Assembly (NCBI GenBank): GCA_900637275.1
Contig: LR134362.1
Span: forward strand, 806,001-870,000
DNA length: 64,000 bases
From: [Pasteurella] aerogenes
GTDB lineage: Bacteria > Pseudomonadota > Gammaproteobacteria > Enterobacterales > Pasteurellaceae
Reading direction: 5' to 3'
Shown here: positions 14,576-22,578 of the stretch, piece by piece
Numbering within the stretch: the first letter of the stretch is position 1
Layout of the letters: every line of letters starts with the position of its first letter
Translations under genes and position numbers: made by a program
Notes under the pieces: generated by a model
The model's database searches: none
What the model saw: only the letters and a program-made list of their open reading frames with translations
What the model was told of the DNA's origin: nothing

Positions 14576-17500
14576 ATGCTAACAAGTCAAATGATCGTTC
14601 AGCTAGATGTTGAAAAAGCGAAATTTGATCAAGCCCTAATAAAAGCGGAACAAAAAGCTCGGCAATTTTCAGAGCGCACCACACAGTATTTGAATAATAT
14701 TGAAAAAGCAGCGATTTCTATAAATAAATATTCCGGGTTTACGTTTTTTTCTGGGGTAATAGGGCAAATGCAAAATACTTTAGGCTTTTTACCTAAATAT
14801 GCCGATGGTTACACTGAAATCCAAAATAAATTAAAACTTGTTGAAAGTGCAAGTATCAATAGTGTTCAAGGATTACAATCTGTTTTTGATATATCCTTAA
14901 AAACCAATCAAAATATTGAAGCCACTTCTTCTATTTATCAACGTTTTGCACAAAATGCTGACAGACTCCAATTAAGTCAAGCTAAAGTCGCAAGTTTAAC
15001 TGAAACCGTATCAAAAGCAGTTGCTATATCCGGGGCAAGTGCGGCATCTTCTCAAGCTGCCTTGATGCAATTTGGTCAAGCGCTGGCATCTGGAGTATTA
15101 CGTGGACAAGAGTTCAATTCTGTCATGGAACAAACTCCAGGTTTAAGTCATGCTATTGCACGAGGATTAAATGTTTCAATAGGTGAGTTACGCCAAATGG
15201 CAAATGAAGGTATGCTCACTATGGATATCGTTATTCAAGCATTAACAAAAGCAAAAGATAGTGTAGATAAGCAATATGAATCACGAGTATTAACTATCTC
15301 TGCTGCTTTTGAAAATTTAAGAACAGCTACATTAAAATGGGTTGGTGGGCTAGATCAAACAATTGGTATTAGCAATCAAGCTGCTCAAGTAATTAATAGC
15401 TTATCTAGTCATTTAAATACTGCGGCGGTTGGTTTTGCTGCATTAGGCATAGCTATAGGAATAAAGAAAGTAAGAAATTATACTGCCGAAACTAATTTAC
15501 AGGCAGCGTCTATATTATCCGCGGCTAAAGCGGAAAAACTTAGAACCGCTACAATTAGACAGCAGGCAGCTGCTGAAATGAGCTTATTGCAATATAAATT
15601 AGCGAATATAAAAACAGATACCGAAGCGATTACAATTAAAAAATTGTTAGAGGCTCAAGAAATAAAATTAACCTCGGCCATTCATGCCGAGGCAGCAGCT
15701 AGACAAAAACTGGCTATTGCTGAAAAACAATCAACGTTGGCTGGGCGTTTATTTGGTGGTGCATTAGGTTTTGTTGGTGGTCCTATGGGAGCATTATCAA
15801 TTCTTGCGATAACGGGAGCTTCTGCTATTTATGACTGGTATCAATCGACTCAACAAGCAAAAGAAGAAGCTTTGCGCTACGCTGATACAATCGATCAATT
15901 AAGTCAAAATCTTGACAATATGACTGCGGCACAAATTAATGCTGAATCTGTTAAAGCAAAAAATGCAATTAAAGAACAAAAAGCAGAATTAGACGATTTA
16001 ATTCAAAAACATAAATTGTTGGAAATTCAAGCGAAAGAAACGGATCAAGTGATTTATTCTAGTTTCGGAGGCCCGGCAACGTATATTAAAAAATCAGCGG
16101 AGGAAATTGAGCAAGCACAAGATAATTTAGCGATTTCTGCAGAAAAAGTGGAAAATGCACAAAACAAATTAAATAAATCCTATGAATGGTTAAAAACATT
16201 ACAAGCTCATCTTCCTGTACAGGATATTAAAGATAGAATACAAGAATTATATCCACAATTGGATATGACAAAAATTAAGTTTGACGATTTCAATTCTATT
16301 TTAACTAATTTCGGTAGTATTGCTCCAGGTGTTGTTGATGGCTCTAATAATATTGCAGTGAGTATGTCAAATATGGCAGTTGCGATAGGGATTGCCGCAA
16401 CAAGTATGTCACAGTTGAAATTAGCTATGAAAGGGGGAATTGATGCGCCTAAAATTGGCGAGAAAGCACAAGCAGAAATTGATCGGATAAACAAACGCCA
16501 AGAAATTGATAAACTCAGAAAAGAGAAAAAATATAAAGAAGCTAGTCAAAAGCAAGCTTTAATGGAGGGGGAAAATCTAAAATTTACTGGAAATGATTTA
16601 AAGGCTTACGCTGATGCACGAGCAAATGAACTATTAACGCAGTGGACGCCCACTAGTTCCAGCGTAGGTTCCAGTCCAAAAGGTGGCAGAAGTAAAGGTA
16701 TTGATTATCAGCGTCAATTAACTGATCAATTAACCGGATTTCAGACTGAACTCTCAACTATACGAGCAAACAGAAAGAGTATTGATGAACATAAACAAAT
16801 CTCTCAATATCAAGAGGTAAATAAACTCACTCAAGATATTGCGGCCAACGCTGAGAAATACAAAAACTTCGGCGTAGAGGGTACTCAGAAATTATTAGAT
16901 ATGGCATCTGCCATTGATAGTGAAAATCAAAAATTAGCGATTTCACAACTAAAAATTGAGAATAAAGAGAAGCTTGATGCCATGGAATTTGAACTTACTC
17001 TTTTGGGTAAAACTAAAAAAGAGCAAGAGTTGCTTCAGTATAATAATAGATTAGATCTTGAGGCACAGAAGTTAAAAATTGGTATGACAAAAGAGAATGC
17101 TATTTTGTTGGATCAAGAAATTGCTAAGTTAAAAGAGCGATACGCGCAAATCCAAGCTGAAGAAGAAAAACACAGAAGTAGTGCAACATTAGGCGTAAAA
17201 CAAGGATTTATCGAGATTCAAGACGATGTTACAAATGTGGCCAGTAATATGAAAAACATTACGGTTGCCGCGTTTGGATCAATGTCTGATGCTCTAACTG
17301 ATTTTGTAATGACTGGCAAAGCTGATTTTGCAGATATGGCGACATCAATAATGAAAGATATTTCCAATATGATCATTAAAATGATGTTATTTAATGCGAT
17401 TAAATCGGCTGGTTCAGCAATGGGATTTGATATGTCATTCATTGGTGGTGCTTCTGGTGGTGGCTATGCTTATGGAAATGGTCGCTTTGGCTTTGCGGAA

Positions 17501-17881
17501 GGTGGTTTTACCGGCTTAGGTGGTAAATATCAACCAGCGGGCATTGTTCACCGCGGTGAATATGTGTTGACCAAAGAAGCAACCTCTCGTATTGGTTTGG
17601 ATTATTTAAACTATCTCAATTATGGTAACGGACGTGGTTTTGCCAATGGTGGTGGCGTTGGTGTGCCTAAAGTACCAAATCTTAATATTAAATCAGCTCT
17701 TCCCACACCAAATGTTAAGGTTAATGTGATCAATAATGGTGAACCTGCTGAGGCGAGTGTATCCACTAAACAAAATAATGGGCAATTAGAGATTACCGTT
17801 GAGTTAATTCGCCGACTTGCTAAAGCTGAGGCAACGAATGCTATTCAAACCAATTTCCGACCTGGAGGAGTATTTGCATAA
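14576..17881 (+). CDS. Tape measure protein, lambda gpH-like
   Basis: 1101 residues. An N-terminal helical region, then a tape-measure domain (SGVLRGQEFNSVMEQTPGLSHAIARGLNVSIGELRQMANEGML), hydrophobic stretches near residues 280-295 and 395-420, long Ala/Gln/Lys-rich coiled coils, and a C-terminal Gly-rich part (YGNGRFGFAEGGFTGLGGKYQPAGIVHRGEYVLTKEA) typical of lambdoid tape measures. It sets tail length and helps DNA cross the inner membrane. The stop overlaps the M start (TAATG). Confidence 0.93.
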   Translation: MLTSQMIVQLDVEKAKFDQALIKAEQKARQFSERTTQYLNNIEKAAISINKYSGFTFFSGVIGQMQNTLGFLPKYADGYTEIQNKLKLVESASINSVQGLQSVFDISLKTNQNIEATSSIYQRFAQNADRLQLSQAKVASLTETVSKAVAISGASAASSQAALMQFGQALASGVLRGQEFNSVMEQTPGLSHAIARGLNVSIGELRQMANEGMLTMDIVIQALTKAKDSVDKQYESRVLTISAAFENLRTATLKWVGGLDQTIGISNQAAQVINSLSSHLNTAAVGFAALGIAIGIKKVRNYTAETNLQAASILSAAKAEKLRTATIRQQAAAEMSLLQYKLANIKTDTEAITIKKLLEAQEIKLTSAIHAEAAARQKLAIAEKQSTLAGRLFGGALGFVGGPMGALSILAITGASAIYDWYQSTQQAKEEALRYADTIDQLSQNLDNMTAAQINAESVKAKNAIKEQKAELDDLIQKHKLLEIQAKETDQVIYSSFGGPATYIKKSAEEIEQAQDNLAISAEKVENAQNKLNKSYEWLKTLQAHLPVQDIKDRIQELYPQLDMTKIKFDDFNSILTNFGSIAPGVVDGSNNIAVSMSNMAVAIGIAATSMSQLKLAMKGGIDAPKIGEKAQAEIDRINKRQEIDKLRKEKKYKEASQKQALMEGENLKFTGNDLKAYADARANELLTQWTPTSSSVGSSPKGGRSKGIDYQRQLTDQLTGFQTELSTIRANRKSIDEHKQISQYQEVNKLTQDIAANAEKYKNFGVEGTQKLLDMASAIDSENQKLAISQLKIENKEKLDAMEFELTLLGKTKKEQELLQYNNRLDLEAQKLKIGMTKENAILLDQEIAKLKERYAQIQAEEEKHRSSATLGVKQGFIEIQDDVTNVASNMKNITVAAFGSMSDALTDFVMTGKADFADMATSIMKDISNMIIKMMLFNAIKSAGSAMGFDMSFIGGASGGGYAYGNGRFGFAEGGFTGLGGKYQPAGIVHRGEYVLTKEATSRIGLDYLNYLNYGNGRGFANGGGVGVPKVPNLNIKSALPTPNVKVNVINNGEPAEASVSTKQNNGQLEITVELIRRLAKAEATNAIQTNFRPGGVFA

Positions 17882-18207
17882 TGGAAACATTCAAATGGTG
17901 TGTTCGCCCTGAACTGTCGGTCAATAACGAACCTGAACGGAATATTGTTCGTTTCGGTGATGGTTATACACAACGTCAACGTAAAGGAATTAATACGCTA
18001 CTTCGTACACATACTGTTTCTGTTAAGGTACGCAATCAAGACAAGATGGCAGTTGATGCGTTTTTATCTCGACATGGTGGCGTGGATGCGTTTTATTATC
18101 AAGATCCTTATTCAGGGCAAAAGAGAAAAGTCATTTGTGGTAAGTGGCCTGCAAAAATGGGATTACATTTTACCGAATTTACTTGTGAGTTTGAGGAAGT
18201 GCCATAA
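17881..18207 (+). CDS. Minor tail protein M-like
   Basis: 108 residues: VRFGDGYTQRQRKGINTLLRTHTVSVKV and AFYYQDPYSGQKRKVICGKWPAKM are hallmark segments of the phage minor tail M family. It starts inside the tape measure stop and its own stop overlaps the L start, so the three are translationally coupled. M lies at the base of the lambda tail tip. Confidence 0.88.
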   Translation: METFKWCVRPELSVNNEPERNIVRFGDGYTQRQRKGINTLLRTHTVSVKVRNQDKMAVDAFLSRHGGVDAFYYQDPYSGQKRKVICGKWPAKMGLHFTEFTCEFEEVP

Positions 18208-18923
18208 TGCCAATTCCAATTAGCACTCAATTTAAACTTGATCTTGCCAGTTTTGAGCAAAATGCTCTATTAGATTTGTATGAAATTGATTTAAGCAATT
18301 TAACGGATAATCAAGGCGAGCAAGGCAGTATTTACCGATTTTATGCCGGAACGAACGAGTTAAATGCACCGGTGATGTGGCAAGGAAAACAATATGATCC
18401 GTACCCGGTACAGGCGAGTGGTTTTGAGTTAAATGGGCAGGGACCGAGTAATCGCCCAACCTTAACCTTGTCAAATTTATTTGGTGTGGTGACGGGGATT
18501 TCTGCAAGATTTGAGGAATGTATTGGGGCTGTGGTGCGGCGCCGACAAGTTTATGCACATTATCTCGATGCGGCGAATTTTAAAAATGGCAATCCGAAAG
18601 CGGATCCGACACAAGAGCGGTTGAGTTTATTTATTATTGAGCAGTTAAGTACATTAAAACATGACGTCGCCAGTTTTACTTTGGCGTTGCCGACGGAAAC
18701 CGATAATGCGTTAATTTCCAGCCGGGTTATTTTTGCCGATACCTGCGCTTGGACATATCGTTCATCGGAATGTGGTTATACTGGGGCGCCGGTTGCTGAT
18801 GAAAAAGATCAGCCGACAAGCGATCCGAAAAAGGATAAATGCAGTCACTGTTTAACGGGGTGTAAGCTGAGAAACAATGCACGAAATTTCGGCGCGTTTG
18901 TTAGCGTGAATAAACTCGGTTAA
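18207..18923 (+). CDS. Minor tail protein L-like, cysteine-cluster tail tip protein
   Basis: 238 residues. The N-terminal domain (GSIYRFYAGTNELNAPVMWQGKQYDPYPVQASGFEL) matches gpL; the C-terminal part carries a cysteine cluster (DTCAWTYRSSECGYTG and CSHCLTGCKLRN). Lambda gpL binds an iron-sulfur cluster through its C-terminal cysteines, which these could also do. Confidence 0.9.
   Translation: MPIPISTQFKLDLASFEQNALLDLYEIDLSNLTDNQGEQGSIYRFYAGTNELNAPVMWQGKQYDPYPVQASGFELNGQGPSNRPTLTLSNLFGVVTGISARFEECIGAVVRRRQVYAHYLDAANFKNGNPKADPTQERLSLFIIEQLSTLKHDVASFTLALPTETDNALISSRVIFADTCAWTYRSSECGYTGAPVADEKDQPTSDPKKDKCSHCLTGCKLRNNARNFGAFVSVNKLG
18435..18442 (+). other. KOPS-like octamer pointing right
   Basis: GGGCAGGG fits GGGNAGGG. 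Oriented toward dif at 50846; lies within the L gene. Confidence 0.3.
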
Positions 18924-18953
18924 TTACCTAACAAAATAAAGGAGTTTCGCAAA

Positions 18954-19079
18954 ATGCTTGAACTTATGGATAAATCCAAAACGGTAAAACATTTTATGTG
19001 GGGCTTATTAATCACCTTGTTTTTATTTGGGATTTGGTGGAAATTGCCTGAATTTATCTTATCAATTCGCTGGTGGTAG
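18954..19079 (+). CDS. Small membrane protein between L and K, 41 aa
   Basis: MLELMDKSKTVKHFMWG, then one hydrophobic helix (LLITLFLFGIWWKLPEFIL) and RWW. AAAGGAG lies 8 bases before the ATG. The TAG at 19077 precedes the K start by 2 bp. Function unknown. Confidence 0.5.
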   Translation: MLELMDKSKTVKHFMWGLLITLFLFGIWWKLPEFILSIRWW

Positions 19080-19081
19080 AT

Positions 19082-19813
19082 ATGAAACTTGAACAACAGA
19101 TTATTAACTACGCACTAAAACACGAACCGCAAGAAATTTGCGGTTTTGTTGTTTTTAAAGGGCAAGAAAAAATTTTCTTACCTTGTGAGAATATTGCTGA
19201 CGATCCGGAAAACTATTTTGAAATTTCCACGGATGACTGGCTTTTAGCGCATCAATATGACGGGATTGTGGCGGTGGTCCATTCTCATCCGGAGGGTGAA
19301 GCAGTGCTATCGACTGCAGACCGTCAAATGCAAGTACAATCCGGATTGGATTGGTGGTTGGTCTGCGATGGGCAAATAAAACAATTTAGAAATGTACCGC
19401 ACTTAGTTGGACGTGATTTTGAACATGGCATAATGGATTGTTATACGCTTTTTCGTGATGCTTATATGCTTGCTGGTTTAGATTTTCCTGATTTTGAACG
19501 AGAAGATGGCTGGTGGACGAGTGGGGAAAATCTTTATTTAGATAATATGACAAAACAGGGGTTTTATCGCACGGATGATGGTGTGAAAGTGGGGGATGTG
19601 ATTTTAATGCAAGTAGGGGCAGATGTGCCAAACCATGCGGCAATCTATCTTGGCAAATGGCATCAAGTGTTACACCACAGCCCAAACCGTTTATCAAAAC
19701 GGGATTTATATGATGGCTATTGGTTTAAACACACGCACAGTATTTGGCGTCATAAGGACGCCGATCATCTCAATTTTAATGGCATTTTTAACGATCTTGC
19801 TGTGACAACTTAA
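19082..19813 (+). CDS. Tail tip assembly protein K-like: JAMM peptidase plus NlpC/P60
   Basis: 243 residues from the ATG at 19082 (a GTG at 19073 lies inside the preceding gene). The N-terminal half has the metal-site pattern of JAMM/MPN+ peptidases: E18 and H-x-H-x7-S-x2-D at H67, H69, S77 and D80. The C-terminal half is an NlpC/P60 fold (MDCYTLFRDAY, NHAAIYLG, VLHHSPN) with Cys/His for peptidoglycan cleavage. Lambda gpK has the same two domains and acts in tail tip assembly or entry. Confidence 0.9.
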   Translation: MKLEQQIINYALKHEPQEICGFVVFKGQEKIFLPCENIADDPENYFEISTDDWLLAHQYDGIVAVVHSHPEGEAVLSTADRQMQVQSGLDWWLVCDGQIKQFRNVPHLVGRDFEHGIMDCYTLFRDAYMLAGLDFPDFEREDGWWTSGENLYLDNMTKQGFYRTDDGVKVGDVILMQVGADVPNHAAIYLGKWHQVLHHSPNRLSKRDLYDGYWFKHTHSIWRHKDADHLNFNGIFNDLAVTT

Positions 19814-19852
19814 TTTTAAATAAATCCTTTAAAGTAGTTTAAAAGATTTATT

Positions 19853-19894
19853 AGCACTGATTTGTGAAAATAACGTTCACAATGCAACGGTGCT
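19853..19894 (+). ncRNA. Nested stem-loop in the K-I gap
   Basis: AGCAC (19853-19857) pairs with GTGCT (19890-19894) and encloses a perfect TTGTGAA/TTCACAA stem (19862-19868 with 19876-19882). No T-run follows, so it is not a terminator. Possibly a structured RNA element or operator of the cassette that follows. Confidence 0.3.
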
Positions 19895-19959
19895 GAACTA
19901 TCTCATCTCTTTAAAGATAATAGACGTTGCAATAATTGAGCAATGTAATCGAGCAAAAT

Positions 19960-19992
19960 AAAACCCGATTGCGGCAAACAATCGGGTTTTCT
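19960..19992 (+). terminator. Terminator before the small-protein/lipoprotein cassette
   Basis: AAACCCGATT (19961-19970) pairs with AATCGGGTTT (19980-19989), ending in TTTTC. Confidence 0.7.
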
Positions 19993-20027
19993 CATTCCTA
20001 TTTACCAATATTAAACAGGAACTATTA

Positions 20028-20180
20028 ATGGAAGAAATTATAAAACTTATTTCGCCTTTACTCAAGGAGGTTATTATGCAGTATGGTTTATATGAAATCA
20101 CAGCTTGCGTGGCATTTGTAGTATTGATTTGGCAGTTTGCTAATATTCTTAATGCAGTTAAATCTTTCTTTAACAAATAA
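20028..20180 (+). CDS. Small membrane protein, 50 aa
   Basis: MEEIIKLISPLLKEVIMQYG, then a hydrophobic helix (LYEITACVAFVVLIWQFANIL) and a basic tail. ACAGGA lies 6-7 bases before the ATG. The amphipathic N-terminus plus one membrane helix gives no family clue. It precedes the lipoprotein and may belong to the same cassette. Confidence 0.45.
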   Translation: MEEIIKLISPLLKEVIMQYGLYEITACVAFVVLIWQFANILNAVKSFFNK

Positions 20181-20331
20181 AGTAAATTTAGATCAAGTAA
20201 AAGTAGGTGGAAAAATGACCTAACTTTATGTAATTGTTTAACAAACTCAACAAATTTTCGACATAGATCACAGAAATAAATTTTAAAATTGCTAAGATAA
20301 AACTCCTTATTTGAAAATAGGAGAATGGGAA

Positions 20332-20880
20332 ATGAAAAAATTATTATTAGTTGGATTGGCTAGTGCCTTGTTGGCTGGATGTTCTGTGACACTGCCAGTA
20401 TCATCTTATACACCACAAAATTACACTCGCTTCTCTGGTGATGTAAATATAGGTGAGTTTACATATGCACCTTTTGAACAAGGTAAGGTAAAAAGTAATC
20501 AGATGCAAAATACCGCAGCAGGACAAATATATACGTCTTCTGATATTGCAGATTTAGCAAAAAGAGGAACTGCCTTAGAATTAGAGAAAACAGGGATTAA
20601 ATTAGGTGATGCGAATATTAAATTAAGCGGTGTAGTTAAAGAATTTAAGATGGACGATTTAGGATATAGTGTAGATTGGTCGTACAAGATTAACTATACA
20701 TTAACTAGCCTTAAAACATCTAGTGTATTATTAAGTAAAGATTATGTAGCAGATACGAAAAAAACAGGTAAATTCGGTTTACCGATGGACTATGCAAATG
20801 CAGCTAATGATATGATTTTATCTGGGTATAATAAATTCATTACAGATCCAGATGTGAGAAAAATTTTAGAGAAAAAGTAA
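20332..20880 (+). CDS. Prophage-encoded lipoprotein (moron)
   Basis: 182 residues from the ATG at 20332 (GGGAA 2-3 bases upstream, GGAG at 20321). The signal peptide MKKLLLVGLASALLAGC has a textbook lipobox LAGC with the modified Cys at 17; residues after it are not Asp, so outer-membrane sorting is likely. The mature part is mixed alpha/beta and Lys/Tyr-rich with no recognised domain. Its own terminator follows. Phage lipoproteins expressed from prophages often block phage receptors or change the host surface; this is inference from context. Confidence 0.75.
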   Translation: MKKLLLVGLASALLAGCSVTLPVSSYTPQNYTRFSGDVNIGEFTYAPFEQGKVKSNQMQNTAAGQIYTSSDIADLAKRGTALELEKTGIKLGDANIKLSGVVKEFKMDDLGYSVDWSYKINYTLTSLKTSSVLLSKDYVADTKKTGKFGLPMDYANAANDMILSGYNKFITDPDVRKILEKK

Positions 20881-20890
20881 TAAGTAATTT

Positions 20891-20920
20891 AAACCCTATT
20901 GACAATCAATAGGGTTTTCT
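20891..20920 (+). terminator. Terminator after the lipoprotein gene
   Basis: AACCCTATT (20892-20900) pairs with AATAGGGTT (20908-20916), followed by TTCTTTT. Confidence 0.7.
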
Positions 20921-21011
20921 TTTATATTCCCCCATAGGCGTCAGAACCTACACAAACAGCGGAAATCCGCACCCGTCAGACAAGCGGTTTTTTTATGTCA
21001 AAATTTTACAG

Positions 21012-21146
21012 ATCTATTTTCCTTGCCATTAAAAATAGATTTGGAAAGCTCAATGTCGAGAGGGCGGATAATACAATACCCGAAAGGGGAATATTCCCGA
21101 CCGTCTGTTTGCGGTTTCTGAACCTCTCGGCACCCTATTATTAGGG
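21012..21146 (+). ncRNA. Highly structured leader upstream of the BRO-type gene (possible C4-like RNA)
   Basis: Three stacked structures precede the gene: ATCTATTTT/AAAATAGAT (21012-21020, 21032-21040); CGAGAGG/CCTCTCG (21057-21063, 21123-21129) enclosing the palindrome GGGAATATTCCC (21087-21098); and CCCTA/TAGGG (21133-21137, 21142-21146). The whole 20881-21182 interval is gene-free. The layout suggests an antisense or leader RNA controlling the downstream antirepressor-like gene. Confidence 0.4.
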
Positions 21147-21182
21147 AAATTAAACTTCAGAAAATCAAACAGGAGCAGACTT

Positions 21183-21830
21183 ATGTCTCAATCAACTCAA
21201 CTTTCTACATTCAACTTTGAAAAATCATCAATCCGTGTTATTGCAGTAAACAATGAGCCTTGGTTCGTTGCTAAAGATGTTTGTGAAGCTGTAAACATTT
21301 CAAATTATCGTGATGCAATCGAGAGATTAGATGAAGATGAAAAGGGTGTCGCTTTAACCGACACCCTTGGCGGACAGCAAGAAATGAACATTATCAGCGA
21401 AAGCGGAATGTACACGTTGATCTTACGTTGTCGTGATGCAGTGAAAAAAGGATCTGTACCACATCGTTTCAGAAAATGGGTAACAGCTGAAGTGTTACCG
21501 CAAATTCGCAAGACCGGGAAATATGCGTTGCAAAACTTACCGCTTGCAGAAATCGAAGCAGACGAAGAAGCACTACATATTATCGTTAATCTATTTCACT
21601 CGCTCAACGGTGCTTACGAAATGGGCAATAAGATACGCAAAGAACACCCGCACTTTGCAAAAGAAATCGATAAAACCATCGGCGGACATTACCTTTACAA
21701 CTTAAACGGACCAACCGAAAACGCGCTTACCAAAGCACGAAAATACGTCCACGCCAAAAGCGAACGTATTATGTTTGTCAAAGGTATGTTAAGCCTACTG
21801 GAAGAACCGAAACGTATTGCAAACTTTTAA
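21183..21830 (+). CDS. BRO-N family antirepressor-like protein
   Basis: 215 residues. The N-terminal 110 residues are a BRO-N domain: RVIAVNNEPWFVAKDVCEAV, then LDEDEKGVALTDTLGGQQEM and FRKWVTAEVLPQIRKTGKYAL. This DNA-binding fold occurs in phage antirepressors. The C-terminal half is helical and unlike the usual KilA-C/ANT domain. AGGAG lies 8 bases before the ATG. Placed between tail genes K and I with a structured leader and terminators on both sides, it is an independent cassette. Confidence 0.85.
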   Translation: MSQSTQLSTFNFEKSSIRVIAVNNEPWFVAKDVCEAVNISNYRDAIERLDEDEKGVALTDTLGGQQEMNIISESGMYTLILRCRDAVKKGSVPHRFRKWVTAEVLPQIRKTGKYALQNLPLAEIEADEEALHIIVNLFHSLNGAYEMGNKIRKEHPHFAKEIDKTIGGHYLYNLNGPTENALTKARKYVHAKSERIMFVKGMLSLLEEPKRIANF

Positions 21831-21852
21831 TCAAAAATAAACGATAAAAAGA

Positions 21853-21884
21853 CCGCTTGCGACCCAGTGTTGCAAGTGGCTTTT
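21853..21884 (+). terminator. Terminator after the BRO gene
   Basis: CCGCTTGC (21853-21860) pairs with GCAAGTGG (21872-21879), then CTTTT. Confidence 0.55.
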
Positions 21885-21898
21885 GTCGTATCTGAAAT

Positions 21899-21945
21899 TT
21901 AACCGCACTTTCGCTAGATTGTGCGGTTTTTTATTGGAGTAAATA
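21899..21945 (+). repeat. 47-bp direct repeat copy 2 (terminator plus ribosome site)
   Basis: Identical to 7060-7106: uptake-signal hairpin terminator plus the TTGGAG ribosome site, here in front of tail gene I. Confidence 0.85.
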
Positions 21946-22575
21946 ATGGTCACAGTAAAATTTTATGGAAACCTAAAACAATTCGGCACTGATTTCAAGC
22001 TAGATGTAAAAGATACCGCTGAGGCTATTCGTGCGCTTTGTTCGCAAATCAAAGGCTTTCGCCAAGTGCTACAACAAGGCTATTACAAAGTCCGTATTGG
22101 TCGAGACTATCTCAATCCTGAAACTCTTGAAAAAGGGCTTTTTTATTGCCTGAAAGATGGTCAAACCGTGCATTTTACGCCGGTTATAAAGGGGGCGAAA
22201 AGTGGCGGCGTTTTTCAGACCATTTTAGGGGTTGCTTTGATTGGTGTGTCCTTTTTTATTCCCCCTGCAGGATTGCTTGGTGGCGTAATTACAAAAGCTG
22301 GGGTCTTTGGCATGGGGGTTGCGTTAACCCTCGGAGGCGTTTCACAAATGCTCACAAAAACGCCAACTATGGGGGAGGTGGATGATAAAGAGAAAAAGCA
22401 ATCAACTTCGTTTTCTAATCTCGGCAATCTGGTGGCGCAAGGTCGCCCGGTTCCGTTGGCATATGGACAAATTTTAACGGGGTCATTGGTCATTTCTCAA
22501 GGTGTGGAAACATTTGATGTTGAGGAAGAAATGAAAAATCCTAAAAAACAAAGTAAAGGATTTAATAAGGGGTAA
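21946..22575 (+). CDS. Tail tip assembly protein I-like
   Basis: 209 residues. VTVKFYGNLKQFGTDFKLDVKDTAEAIRAL is a ubiquitin-like fold start seen in lambda gpI; a central hydrophobic Gly-rich hairpin (VFQTILGVALIGVSFFIPPAGLLGG) and SNLGNLVAQGRPVPLAYGQILTGS are typical. It lies directly before J, as in lambda, although the K-I junction is split by a 2.1-kb block of cassettes. Confidence 0.88.
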   Translation: MVTVKFYGNLKQFGTDFKLDVKDTAEAIRALCSQIKGFRQVLQQGYYKVRIGRDYLNPETLEKGLFYCLKDGQTVHFTPVIKGAKSGGVFQTILGVALIGVSFFIPPAGLLGGVITKAGVFGMGVALTLGGVSQMLTKTPTMGEVDDKEKKQSTSFSNLGNLVAQGRPVPLAYGQILTGSLVISQGVETFDVEEEMKNPKKQSKGFNKG

Positions 22576-22578
22576 ATT

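Noticed and set aside
20255..20278. Possible CRP site upstream of the lipoprotein gene (ATAGATCACA)
   Set aside because: Only the right half-site is good; the left half matches poorly.
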